NCBI GenBank assembly: GCA_023333565.1
Contig: JAJKFH010002906.1
Location: 1,240,001 to 1,304,000 of the forward strand
DNA length: 64,000 nucleotides
From: Puffinus mauretanicus
Taxonomy: Eukaryota; Chordata; Aves; Procellariiformes; Procellariidae
Direction of reading: 5' to 3'
Shown here: one piece after another, positions 14,001-25,880 of the stretch
Layout: each line of letters opens with the position of its first letter
Numbering within the stretch: the stretch's first letter is position 1
The notes under the pieces: generated by a model
Database searches by the model: none
What the model was told of the DNA's origin: nothing
What the model saw: the letters and a program-made list of their open reading frames with translations, nothing else
Position numbers and translations under genes: made by a program

Positions 14001-17000
14001 ACTCCCACTGCACAAGAGAACACCCTCAAGCAGGGCTAGAGGCAAGCGCTACGCAGGGACCCCATGCCCTCCTTCCAAGGAAAACTCATTCAGAAGGGGT
14101 CAGTTTCAACTAACCCAAAAGTGCATATTCAGCACTATGATTTCACTAAAAAAAAAAAATTAAAAGTTACCTGGTTCTAGGTGCATCCTTCCAAATTCAT
14201 AACACATGAAATCAAAGATATCAGATGTGGCTCTCTAGCAGTGCTGAGAGCTGAAGCAGCCCAGTTTTTTTCATCAGCTAACATAATATTGGTGAGCCCT
14301 CTGTAAATGGTTAGGTTAAACTGTTGTAAGAGCAAGACGGTTTTTGATTCTTTTAAAATAGAGATTGTAACTGAAAAGTTAGTCCGCAATAATCAGAAAG
14401 GGAATGAAGAAAAACTAAGTATGTTGAATACTTAAGAAAATTTACCAATTTACCCAACTGGCAAGGATATGGGAAAGAACACATACACAAGAAGCCATCC
14501 TTGATCACCCAAAAGTTGCTATAGCATGAACAGCAAAGTCCATCGCCTCTGTCTAGATGAATGCCAGGAAATCCTGACTTAGATTGAACGAAGTGATAAC
14601 ACAGAGGGATATAACGTCAGTTCCGGCATTTTTCACTAGTTATAGCCAAAAATATGTTTTGCTCCTCTTGCTGTTGTTATGATAATTTGTCTATTCCATC
14701 CAAAACACTTTCCTTAACCCTCTCTTGTAGACAGCATTGAAGGTAGCTTTCCAGTAACTAGCACTGAATCTTGAAGGCTTACATACATTTATTTTCAAGT
14801 TTTACTGGAAAGGGAAGGAGGAGCCACGTCTTAAGACCCTGTACAGAAGATCAGGGTAGTTAAATCACTCATACCATAATACCTTCTCAATGAAAAAGAC
14901 TACACACAAAACCAAACAAACAAACCACAATCCTGCAGCTGACTGGCGTGGGCAAACCTAAACTTACTGCAAGACACTATGCAAGGGAGTTACGTTCTGT
15001 TTACCACCAATTGCGTAGGACTTTGAATGTATAAATAGTCATTAAGTTATGAAATAGCCTCTTGCTTAAAGCAGGCCAACTGCTCTAACTACTTACATAG
15101 GATCCTAAACATTTTCTCAAAAATACTGGTATTATATTAGACTTAAAAGTTTATACAGCCAGCCTGATAAATAATTTTGGTTGACCACACCCAGTAACAT
15201 GCTAACATTTGGCTGGCAAGTAGCAGTCTGTCAATCCTTAAATATCTGGACAAAAAAATAAAAATCACAAAAAAGAGCAAAGTGCAACCTTGTCATGCAA
15301 TAGGAGAATGCTTCACACATTGAAGAGTCAGTGATAAAAACAAACCATAATTTCTAAAATGTCAGTCAGCAAGCTTATGCAGTAATTACTTATTTAGACA
15401 AATTAGAAACCTTTCTCCTCATGAGAAGGTAAGAACTGGTCAAGCTCCTTCAGTGTTCCCCAGTAAAACTTTGTACAAGACAGTCCTTTATAATGGACCT
15501 GACTTTCTTCCGAGATGAAGTCTATCAGAGCAGACTCACTAGGAACATTCTTAACAATTACAGATTCAGGACAGCTTCATTAAAAAACAAACAAAACCCT
15601 CTCACTTTCTTTTCTAGTCAAAACAAGGCCCAAGGATACAACTCTAGGTCTACACTCTGAAGTCTATTCTCTAGCCAACTTTTAGTGCTTCGGTAATGCA
15701 AATGAAAAGCCACTCAATCAGATTTCTAGTTCACATGACACCACATTTCAATACAAATATACAACTATTTCTTTAAGCAGTAAACAAAGTTTAATTCAGA
15801 GGTTCAAGTCATCTTTGACATTCCACCCAGGTGTTTTTTGCTTAAAAACAAAGAAATTGGGCAGATGTAGTATCAATGTATACACAGGTTCATTGAGTTG
15901 AGTGAGTGTTTTGAAAAACCCATGTCTACTACAAAATACAGCGTTCGGTTCTCGTTTTCCTCTCCATTCAATATCTATCCCTGGACTCATTAACCAGTTC
16001 ATCTATAGATAGGCATTTTACAGTCACCAAGTGCCACCATAAAGTGACAAACAGAAAAAGCTAGTTTTCAAATACGCACTATTTTCCCAGTTCCATTCAA
16101 AAGCATTCCCAAATATATTCCTGTCTTAAGACTGCACACAGGAACTTCTGAACACAAGACATTTAGTACCTGAATTGTCCCTAAACTAAACCATACTCTA
16201 TCTAGTCCACAGCGGATAACTGACTTACATCCTCAAATCTCCCAAATACTGAAGTCATCAGGTGTTACTCACTCACTCTAGAACTTGGAATAATATGTGA
16301 AATGGTTTTAGCGCTTAGTAAGCATGCTGTATATCCACAGCCAGATGTCATAAATATCTTTATAATCAGAGAGGGTTAATTTTTCCAACTCTTTAACTTG
16401 ATGTTATTTAGAAACTCTTTCAGCAGTTGGTAAGGCAGAGTTTGGCACTCCTGAAGATGTTTCTACTGGCTACCATGTGCGAGCAACTTTCCTCCAGGCT
16501 AAAAGCCAAGATCAAGTAAGAGCTCAGATGCATGTCACTACAGTTGTCTGCCAAGTGAACTGAAGTGGTTACCAACTCCCAGCTCTTTATTCCAGCCCTC
16601 TCAACACAGCTGAGGACTAGAACATATGAGCCCTCCATAACCATTTCTGCATGAAGTCTGACAGCTTAACACAAACTACTGCAAGAGATGGTTATATCAC
16701 TGACCTTTACACAGACATGACTGAGGAGGGCTCCAACACTCTCTATCAACGCTACCATGGAGGTGACAAATGTCCAGCAAATAATCAATTTCAGCACAGC
16801 ATGGGAGAAGGCAATAGCATCTTGCACCACTGCAGCCATTTGCCAGGACCAGAGCCCTAACACACATGGACCAACCCCGCTGCTGTATAGCCAGGCAAAG
16901 TGGTTTCTGCACCTAACTCGCTTCTTCCTTGTGCCTGCACCACAGCTCACCAACCTTCCTTTCTGGCAGCTTAACGGGTCTCTGCCCAGCTTGTTTAAAC

Positions 17001-20000
17001 CAGTCATGTTAAACAAGCCAGGACTTCAGAAACAAAAGGCCCAGGACCTTTCCTAGAGTAGGTTTTGTCTTAAAAAGCACAACAAGTGCAAGTTAGAGAG
17101 CAGAGTGTTAAACATGAAGATTTTAGAAGGTCATTTTGTGGGAACGTGAAAGGAAAAGCGAGGAAAGATGACGGACACAAGCGCTCAGCTGTTCAGCAAT
17201 AGTTAGATGAGTTCATGTGTCCACATGTAGAAACACAGAAGACAGACACAAAAATCTCTCTTAAGATAAGCTAATTCCTTTGAGTTGCAGATTTTAAAAA
17301 ACTTTCATAACTGTCTTTTCCAGACCAGAGAGTGCTTCAACATTACAGCATTACATTAAATTCTGTAAAGTGATCCACATTCAGTGAAAGAATAACAATT
17401 TAAGAACTATGCTTAGAACTACGTATTCAACAGTTTGTAGGTCATTCTTTCTGAGGTTTCCTTCAAAAACATCATCTAATGTACTCTACTGTGATTTGTA
17501 CCCCTGACACTGTGCATTCACATACCCAGGCCCAAAAGTTGAGCAATTTCAGGTGTTGGATAATATCCGGACTCAGAATTCAGCGCAAAGGCTCCACACA
17601 GAAATCCAGAGCACCGAGTTCATTCCAGCCACTGTTTTCTTTCATAAAAGTCAGTAAACTTAGTGACGATAAAAGCTAAGAGTAAGAAACTTCCTGACTT
17701 CATTATAAAATATAAACTACTAAAGTGTTCAGATTTCTAATTTGAAAGTGCTAATACCAAATTCAGCCTGTTAGCACCTCTATTAGAAAAGTAAATAAAT
17801 ATTGTCAGATTGTTTACTTAATACAGCTGATTTCATTAGCACATGTGAAACTCCACTGAGCACCTTGGAGGAGAAAAGCTGAAGTGTATTGCATTGAGGT
17901 GAGAATATGCTGCAGAGAAAGCTCCATACTGATTCAGTAATTACATCACACACAACTCAAGTTTCACAACTCAAGCACAGTCTATGGAAGGAAAATCATG
18001 AGTCAGTTTTAACAGCAGCAAGCGTGATGTAAAACCCTCATGCCCGTTTATCAGTACAATTCTAAGAACCTCACCAATATCCAGGAAGTGTGCTGACTGA
18101 CAAAACAGAGATATTTTGGCTGTTGGTCATGTAAAAGCACCCATACTTGCCCTAATTGAAGTGGGGAAGGCACAGGCACTATAACTGAAACTCCTAAGAT
18201 AGTCCTCTTGGTGCTTCAGAAGAATGCTTTGCCTTGCAGTCTGTGCCGAAGTTTGTCTTGTGACCTCAATCTTGTATATAAAAACATGACATTGCTACAG
18301 TATTCAACTGACAAATGCATACAAATAGGGTAAATGGAGTGAGGCAAGAAAGGCAGCAAGCACTGTTAAGATAAGGAGAAAGCAGAATGGAGAAGAACCT
18401 GAGCCTGAAGATTAAGTGGAGGCAGAGCACACACAGGAGATGATTCATGACAGGCAAAGGTGAACAACCACATCTATGCCTGTTAGATCAGTAGTCATCT
18501 GACCCTATCAGAGGAAGTGCATGCAAAGGTACAGACATTTGCTGCCTTCACACAAGAAGTACCGAATTCAAAGTCCTCCTTTTCTCCCTTATTCTCTCTA
18601 GCAAGCCTGTTAACCACCATCCTACAGAATTGCATTCCTCATCTTTTGCCTAAGAAGTGTACCCATGGAAACCTTCACATAGCAAATACTGATAATTAGG
18701 GTAGCAGAAAAACAATCTTCTTACAACACTGTCTGAGTGGCATGCAAGACCATGCCACTGTGTAGTGTGCTCTTAATCAAGGGTGTACTTAGTAGAAACA
18801 ACTGTTGACAAATATATAACACAACACATGGGTCTAAAACTGAGTCTTCTCCTCAGAAGCCATCCCTGAACATCATTAAGGTGCAAAGTAGATTACAGAT
18901 GAAAGCACGTGACTGTTAGTGTCAGAAGGAATACCTACAGGAACAGGTATGTCACCAAGGTTTGTAGCACACATAGTCAATATTAATCCAAAGAATTCTC
19001 TTTGCAAAAGAAGTCCTCAGCAGCTTCAATATTACTGAAATGCCAGAACAAGAAATAAATTGCTTTTATGAAAACAATGACTCCATTTTCTGGCCTCTCC
19101 GACCCCAGCTATTTTGTCACATCTACTCTCTCTGGGCTTTTGGTCTGCTGTTACTCACTGTTCAGTCCAAAGCTACAGCAAAAGGCCACTACCATGCACT
19201 GGAACACCTACATCCCACAATGTCACAGTGGGGTGACATAATGACTAATGATTACAACAATTTTGTCAAACCTCTTCCATCTTCCTTTCCTCTCAAGTTT
19301 TAATAAAGCTATTCTGCTGCTTCAACTAAGTTTACATGAAGCCAGCCTCTACTGGCAATAAAGCTCTGCATCAGCTTTTAAAAAGTTTCTCTACGAATTT
19401 AGCTTTTATGAATGAATACCCACATTTTTCAGCCCCAAGCAGCTCTATTCTCTCACTCACATCAATCCATTTATGTCAGACGAGTATTCCGTTACAGCAT
19501 TAGCATCATTGCTTTAGATTGTAGTGTGTTCTGCTTTAACTTGTGCTACCGACATGGGAAAGTAGCTCCAAGGCTTTCTGCTGCTACTATTCCCCAAATC
19601 ACTTTCTACTGAGCATAGTATGTTGCAGAGTACCCACCTACCCAGTTTTGGACATGGAAACAGCAAAAGTACCCTAAGAATAAGGAATCAAGCACCTACT
19701 ATCCAACTGTGCATCAATTTAAGAGTCAGGTGTGTAGGAAATGCGCTACTACCTGGTTATGCCACATGGATAAGTTATTTGTAAATCAGAAATAAGATAA
19801 CCCACTGGCAAAACCAATTTGATCAGTCAGGCAAGAACGCATCTTTTCATGGAATTAAATTAAATAACCAAGGTACATCCATCCCTCTCAGAACGCCAGT
19901 AGCTTATGCATTTCCACACGGTTTTTTAGCTATCTGTGGCAAAAAAAAGAAAAAAGAAGGCAACTTTAAGAGAGAATGAGAAGTAGTCTCAGAGCAAAGC

Positions 20001-23000
20001 TAGAGGAAACCAAGAGATTGTTCAGTGACAGAATTGTGTAGGGGAGGGGAAATCAAAACAGCTTAAGAGGGAGAATGGCCTTGGTTCCTGCAAAGTTCAA
20101 AAGCCGGAGGACTTAGGGTTTGTTTGTTTTCCTTCAAAACAGCCCCAGGCTGGAAGTGTGGTTTCCACGTCAAAAGACCATACTTTCAATCACTTCCTCT
20201 CTAAGCTGTTTTCTTGAGTGAGACTGTAATAAATCTCTTTCTGCAGAACTTACTCTAGCTCTCATTACTGAGGAAAGGCTAATGCCAGAGCAGAAGTACA
20301 ATACTGCACCTTAAGGCTCACCTTCAGCTGTCAGTGAAGAGGTATGTGGCTTAGATTTGCTGTTTAATCTTCCCTGCCCCCATGCTCAGACCTGGCCCTG
20401 GGCTGCATCACCCTTCCTACAGCACATAAAATAATGATTTTCTTCCAAATGCTTTTTGAAGGGTTTACAACCAGATGTTTAATGATATTTCCATGTATAA
20501 AGATGTACAATGGGTGCTCAGTACCATTATTGCTGCGTGGATGTCTACAAAGCTGCAAGAAGCTCCAGAGAAACCCAATTAGGCTACGAGATTTTACTGA
20601 GGAGTGTATCATTTTAACAAAGATATAACAAACTGACATGCAAGCAGACTCAAAGCTCACTGCCGCTTTCTTTCCTTTTTCAGAAGGTGGAACATTGCCA
20701 GGCTGGTAATAAATGCTGTGAAATAATGCTTAGCAAGTAGGATCTCACCAAGCATTTCAGCACTATGACCAAAGGAATTACTAGTATCAGCTGCCAAACA
20801 AATGATCTCATATACCAAAGCTAACAAACTGTTACCAGATAGATATCCTGCAGTTACAACATGACATCCGCTCCATTATAGACACCAGAAGGAGCAGCTG
20901 ATACTTAAAGCTGAAGAAACAGCCCGTTTCCAAGTTTCAGACACAGCTGAAATAACACAATCTTTTTTTTATAGAATCCACATAAAATGAAATTATTCCC
21001 TGTTTTACAACATTCCTTCACTAAACATACCAATATCAAAGAAATTTCATCAGAGGCTGCAATGCAGAAATTACACATTCAGCAGTGAAAGCACAGTTTT
21101 CCAAAAACTCCAAGGCATTTCTTTTTCTTCTTATACCCCTGGATATAGTGGTTTCACTGCAAAAAAAACCAAACCACTAACAGAGACTCTAACTGGTGTG
21201 AAACCTTAGCCCTCAGTTTAAGGATAATATAAATCTTTCATGCTGAAAGGTACAGAAAAGCACTGATGTGAAATCTCATTCTAGAATCAGGTAAACACAA
21301 TTACAGAGGAACTGCTAAAAAATTAAGTACAATCAAACTATCTGCAACCCATATCCATTTCCTTAATGGAATCCATCCCCCAATACCTTACTCAAATATA
21401 GGCTGAGCACTTGAGACTTTCCAGTCTTGAGATACTACGTGCTTATAAAATACTCTACTTAATCCCTAAAGTTTAAAATTCATGGGGAGTAGGATGCTTT
21501 GTTTTTGCAGTAATAGCTATCATTCTGTTGAGCACATGACCCTAGTAGCACTCCAAAAGTCTGTACAAACTACCTTAAATCAATCTTGTAAGGGAAGTAA
21601 CATTTGATAAGGAAATAAGAAATATTAGGGGAATTTAGCCACATAAATACATATTGCTCACACACAAAGTAGTTAGGATTTCCTCAGAGTGTTAGAGGCT
21701 GAAAAGAAATATATTGAACTACAGTGACTCAAATGTCTCTGTCGAAAGGGGTGTGTGTGTGTGTATAGATGTATATTTTAATGTATGCATTATATGCATA
21801 TATACACAAGCACACATACAGATATTTTTAGTTAAGGGAAGCAAAAAGCGGTAGTAATAGAAACCAGAAGCTGAAGGTCTGTGTACAAAACTGCTTAGAA
21901 CAAATACAGTATCATGTCACTAATACCCATCTGTTCTCCAGCTGGTTTGTAATTTCTCTTTTTAAAAAAGAATTAAGATATTCTACAATTCTAACTACTA
22001 CCCTTCTACCACTTCATACTTCCATTACTTTGAAGGGAGGTGCAGGCTAGTAGAAAGTCCTACTACCGTAATAGCTCTATATTAACGTCTACACCTCATG
22101 TTTACTTTCTCCTCACCCAGCAAGTAAGGGTTGTGTTTACATGAATATGTAGCGCAGCCCAACAGGACTACATCCACAGAGTGAGTTAATTGGTGCTAAG
22201 GACCTGACACCCACACTATACATGTTCTGGGGTTTTACTTTTGGCCAGCTGTAGTCTGGTCCAGGAACTGAATGCCCATTAGTGGTTGGAGCACACTTTC
22301 TAATTTCATTCAGTCCAACAGGAATCCAGTTTACGCACCGAAGCCACTTCGCTACGTGAGCCAAAGTGCAGTAAGTGGAGACAATTGAGAGGTTTTCCTT
22401 AGAAGAGCATTCCTGATCCAAATTAAGATGTTAATGCTCCTGCACCCAAGTAACCATTTCCTGTGGCTCCACATTCAGCTACAGGCACCATGTCTCTTTT
22501 TCTCTCTGAGGCTGTGCCAGTTCATCCTGGTAAGCAGCATGGACTTTGTAGCTTGCTGTTCTCTTCAGAGCCAAAGAGAGGAAGCAGCACCGACATTTGG
22601 TCAAGGTTTAGCTTCCATTAAAGGAGAGGGGGGCAACAGAACAAGCACACGCAGTACTCATTACAGGCAAATCTCAAGCCTGGTTGATGGCCTTCTGCAA
22701 CAGAACTTCTCCTGTATTCCTGGGAAGACTAGAAAAATACATAGCTTCCTAATGACGTATTTGAAAAAAGTTGTCAATTTAAGTTAATCTAAGGAGGTAT
22801 TATCTACTAAAGAGATTTTTGGAGATATTGCTTGGGGTGAGGAGGGTGTGTGAAGACACTCAGGCTTTCAAGACACTCATAACAACTCAAGGTCCAGGGA
22901 TACAGATGGTTATTGGGCTCACAGGGCTGCTTAAGAGAGCTATACGCAGCAAGACATACTGGATGTGGAGAGACCTCACTAACGAAAACACGAAGAAGGA

Positions 23001-25169
23001 ATAAAAATAATTAAAATCCTTAAAAATATAGGCTTGCCATTAGAACAGAAGATCATCCTGCCACTTTGCCCCTAACAGTGATAGGCAGCATGAGCTTAAT
23101 ACAGAGGCTACCAAAAGATTAAATCTTCCCTTTTACTTAGGTCGAATCACGTATCTCCAAATGGAGATTACCACTCAACAGAAAGTTTATTAAAAACGTT
23201 GTACTAGACCTTCTAAGACCCAGTAATTATGCTCCTGCAGGCCATCACAAGATCACTGGAAAGAAAGAAAAAACATTGCAGTGCATTTAAAAGTCATAAG
23301 GAAGAAGCTTAATGCAATATTAACAGGCAAAACACCCCCCACATACAAAATGCTTCAAATAACTTTACTAACCTTGAGTTTGCCAAAAACTAAGCAGATA
23401 GAAAAGGAATGGGGGGAAATAGGGGATAAAAAGAGTGATGAGTACCTACAATAATATTCTAATGATAACAGTTTTTGTTTAAAGTGTCACATCATTTAAA
23501 TGTTATTCAAATGGAAAACTGAGTGTGGAATATCTTACCTAAGAAATAGAAAGAAGAAGAAAACAAATGCAAGCCCTAACCTCCCAAAATACTCCAGATG
23601 GAGCAATCTTGCTGATTTTAATGGGGGACACACTGTGCAAGAAATCTGCCTTCATGGAAGTCCTTGACGAATCCAATAACCTTAAAACTAGAACTAACAG
23701 CACTAGTTTCTGATACAGAGTACTTGGTAAGATTTTAAGTACAAGGCAAAATATTTAATAGAGTTACCCGGGAATTGCCATTCATTTTAAATAAGGAAAA
23801 TATATTTGTTTTCTTTCAAATTAAAGGAGAAACTTAATTCACATGGTGAATAAGTGCTACAAAAACTAGCAAGTATAGCATATAGACTTTACAGCCTCCT
23901 GAAATTCACCAACCCTTCTCTGATGTGAATGCAGTACCAGTACAGTGTCCTACCACTTTCAAAGGAATCGCCTTATAACCCGAATATCCTAATGCCATTT
24001 TGATGTTACTCCAGTTTTCACCATGATCTTGCAATTTTGGCCACGCATTTGGCCATGGCCCACACAGACTGTCTTTGAAATCATAATGGCTCCATGATTG
24101 TGATCTTTCGTACTTGGCGCTATGGCACTTTGTGCATCAAGACATTTTCCACCCCTCTCCCTTAGAATTCTTAATAATTTCAGCAGTGAATGCCCAGATT
24201 CCAATTCAGTCCTGTATATTATCTGATCACAAGACTAGTCAACTCACACTGAACAGAAAAAAAGACACAGAGCTTGCCGGACATGCATGTGATAGTCACT
24301 GTGCTCACCAGGATTGGTTTGGTCTTGTGAGCAGAACAGATGCTAAAAGTAACAAAGCTTCAAACCACCAGCCTGAGCAAAATGCTGTTCCCGAGTGTTT
24401 AGAAAACAGTAATAATTCAGTATCCGATAGAGATTACATATTCAAGCCTTGAAGTAGCAGTAGCTACTAAATCTCACCTTTAAGGATTTGCGATATCACA
24501 AGCAAAGAGAGCAGTGAAAGGTGCCTAATGCTCAGTGGGTCACCAGACTATGCACGTGTATTTAGGTCTCAACAATTAACCCACTTTTTAATTTTCCTGT
24601 GCTTATGAGACCTGAACGCGAGTTATCACAGCAATCACGCACAAAGGCCAGGAGAGGGGAGCCCGGCGCCTCTCCCCCGGTGCTGCCGCGGGGCCGGGCG
24701 GTGAGCGCCCCACGGCTCCCAAGCGTGCCACTTCCAGCTCGGATGTAAAATGGCTGAGAGATCCAACGAGAGGGAAAGCCGGGGGAAGAGCCACCCCTGC
24801 GCGGGTGTCTCCCGCCGCCCCCCCCCGCCCGGCCGGGCATGCCCCCTCCCCGCGGGCCGCTCCTCCCGGGAACTTCACAGAGGGGGAACCCGGCGGGGGG
24901 CAGCGGCACACCTGCGCTGCGGCCCCTGGGCAGGCGGCCGGGGGCAGCGATGTTCTCGTTCCCTGCCGGCCTCTCCGCCACCTGCCCCACTGCCCCCCGC
25001 AGCCGGGGTGGCCTCCGGGGCCCATGTGGAGCCGGCTCCGGCGAGCCCGGGCCCGCCCTGGCCCCGCCGCTCACCTGAAGGCGGGCCCCTCCCCCGGAGC
25101 CCGGCCGTGGGGGGCCGCCGCGCTGCCGCCCCTTTTGTTGAAGAGCTTCTGGAGCAGGGTGGGGGCCAT
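1970..25169 (-). CDS. FNIP2: FNIP2, folliculin-interacting protein 2 (5' part of gene, partial)
   Basis: Seen: two minus-strand coding exons, 25075-25169 and 1970-2096, join in phase to give 74 residues beginning [14 protein letters not shown] and continuing through [20 protein letters not shown] to the end of exon 2. I recognise this as the N-terminus of the FNIP family, and of FNIP2 rather than FNIP1 from the [14 protein letters not shown] start. Known: FNIP2 binds folliculin and AMPK. The FLCN-FNIP complex acts as a GAP for RagC/D at the lysosome, and FNIP proteins also act as Hsp90 co-chaperones; the N-terminal region belongs to the longin/DENN-type fold. The gene is partial: all later exons lie left of position 1. 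The start was chosen for family identity and its strong Kozak context (A at -3, G at +4), although the frame stays open upstream. It is divergent from PPID, as in mammals. Confidence 0.95.
8082..8115. repeat. TATC/TATA microsatellite
   Basis: Short run of TATACCTA and TATCTA units; imperfect simple repeat inside FNIP2 intron 1. Confidence 0.6.
8152..8177. repeat. Perfect short hairpin
   Basis: ATTCTAACACC (8152-8162) and GGTGTTAGAAT (8167-8177) are perfect reverse complements around a four-base CTTA loop. Stem 11 bp; no function is evident. Confidence 0.7.
11851..11914. repeat. T-rich low-complexity tract with a 25-nt T run
   Basis: T runs interrupted by single G residues, ending in about 25 consecutive T (11890-11914). 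Read on the minus strand it is an A-rich tail, so it could mark the 3' end of an old retroposed copy, but no body was recognised beside it. Confidence 0.8.
12330..12412. repeat. A-rich low-complexity tract
   Basis: Seventeen consecutive A (12330-12346) followed by A-rich sequence with scattered C. Simple A-rich repeat or a decayed poly(A) tail. Confidence 0.7.
12940..13130. promoter_or_regulatory. CpG-dense patch inside FNIP2 intron 1
   Basis: About twenty CpG dinucleotides lie within roughly 190 bp, flanked on both sides by AT-rich, CpG-poor intron. It contains CATGTGAC, an E-box-like word, near 13110. The position, about 12 kb downstream of FNIP2 exon 1, suggests an alternative promoter/first exon or an enhancer-type element. 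No splice donor or conserved coding start was confirmed. Confidence 0.45.
21749..21823. repeat. TG/TA-rich microsatellite
   Basis: A GTGTGT run followed by ATAGATGTATAT-type sequence and a near-palindromic ATGCATTATATGCAT. Simple sequence in FNIP2 intron 1. Confidence 0.6.
22140..22420 (+). mobile_element. Dispersed repeat, copy 1 (class unassigned)
   Basis: The stretch around 22215-22300 (blocks such as GGGGTTTTACTTTTGGCCAG, GTCTGGTCCAGGAACTGAAT and GGTTGGAGCACAC) is clearly related to 27270-27350 in the same orientation. Two diverged copies about 5 kb apart indicate an old interspersed element. The class is not recognised; a non-autonomous DNA transposon or SINE are both possible. Boundaries are approximate. 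Confidence 0.55.
25075..25169 (-). CDS. FNIP2: FNIP2 coding exon 1
   Basis: The ATG is at 25169-25167. Thirty-one codons plus two bases run to CAG at 25075, followed by a consensus donor (GTGAGC, 25074 downward). The exon ends in phase 2, and the first base of exon 2 completes a Ser codon. The exon is very GC-rich and lies in the promoter CpG island. It encodes the conserved N-terminal [14 protein letters not shown] stretch followed by a Gly/Ala/Pro-rich linker. Confidence 0.93.
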
Positions 25170-25555
25170 GCTGCCGCCCTGCCCCTGGCGGCGGCCCCGC
25201 CGCGCCTCTCGCAGCGGCTCAGCGGGTGGCGACCGGCGGCGGCCGCGGCAGCATCCCCGCCGCCGCGGAGCCGCCCAGCATTGCGCGGAGGCGAGGCGAG
25301 GCGAGGGGAGCGTCGGCCCGCTCAGCCGCGCCGCTCGCTGGCGGCTGCCCGTCACCTGACCGAGGGGCCGAGCCCGCCCTCCCGCCTAGCGGCGCTAACA
25401 GCTGCCTCCCGCCCGCCGGACGGGGCACGGCTCGACTCGGCTCGGCACGGCACGACGCGCCGCCAGCAGCCGCGCGACGGGAACGGGGACGCGAACGCGC
25501 CGCGCCCCTCCGGCGTTCCCCATTGGCTGCGCGGCGCTCCCGGCCCCGCCCCCAG

Positions 25556-25561
25556 CACGTG
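25556..25561. promoter_or_regulatory. FNIP2: E-box CACGTG in the FNIP2 promoter
   Basis: A palindromic CACGTG lies about 390 bp upstream of the FNIP2 ATG, beside a GC box. Known: TFEB/TFE3/MITF bind CACGTG-type (CLEAR) sites, and FLCN/FNIP genes are reported targets of that pathway. Binding here is inference; USF and MYC bind the same core. Confidence 0.5.
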
Positions 25562-25699
25562 GTGAGGCGCCGGAGGCAGGCTTAAAGGGCCACGGGCCCA
25601 GCCCCGCGCTGGGTGGTGGCGGTTGGGGACGTTGGCGGTGGGCGGGGCACGGAGGGGCGAGTGCCTCAGTGTGTGCTTAGGCAGTCTGGTGGGCCCGTA

Positions 25700-25880
25700 C
25701 GTGCGTGCGGGTGTATGCGCACATATATCATACGTATTTTATAGATACTTAGTAATAAGCATGCACAGATACATATATATATTTATAATGCATATGTTAC
25801 AGTACATTTCCCTCCATATAGATACATGTGTGCATACACATACATACACGTACGCGTCCCCTGTACATGCATGCACGTAT
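25700..25880. repeat. Alternating purine-pyrimidine low-complexity tract
   Basis: Interspersed CGTACGTGCGTGCG, ACATATAT, GTGTGCATACACATA and CATGCATGCACGTA words. The alternation is typical of Z-DNA-prone sequence and lies at the edge of the FNIP2 CpG island. Confidence 0.6.

Larger units (their letters stand above)
2097..25074 (-). other. FNIP2: FNIP2 intron 1 (about 23 kb)
   Basis: A single large first intron bounded by the GTGAGC donor (25074) and the TGCAG acceptor (2097). It is mostly AT-rich unique sequence without long reading frames. Contents worth noting are A/T-rich low-complexity tracts near 11.85-11.91 kb and 12.33-12.42 kb, a short hairpin at 8152-8177, a CpG-dense patch at 12.94-13.13 kb, a TG/TA microsatellite near 21.75 kb and a dispersed repeat copy at about 22.14-22.42 kb. 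I saw no conserved coding exon. Confidence 0.85.
24650..25640. promoter_or_regulatory. FNIP2: FNIP2 promoter CpG island
   Basis: GC- and CpG-dense sequence surrounds coding exon 1, from the start of intron 1 through the 5' UTR and promoter side. Upstream of the ATG are an inverted CCAAT box (ATTGG, 25522-25526), a GC box (CCCCGCCCCC, near 25544-25553) and an E-box (CACGTG, 25556-25561). There is no TATA box at an evident position, as expected for a CpG-island promoter. Confidence 0.8.

Noticed and set aside
16666..17016. 116-codon minus-strand frame in FNIP2 intron 1
   Set aside because: Overlaps other open frames on both strands, matches no family I know, and has no splice or promoter context.
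24750..25565. 271-codon plus-strand open frame over FNIP2 exon 1
   Set aside because: Antisense to a well-supported FNIP2 exon, low-complexity Pro/Arg/Ala content, and overlapping open frames in several registers; a GC-content shadow.
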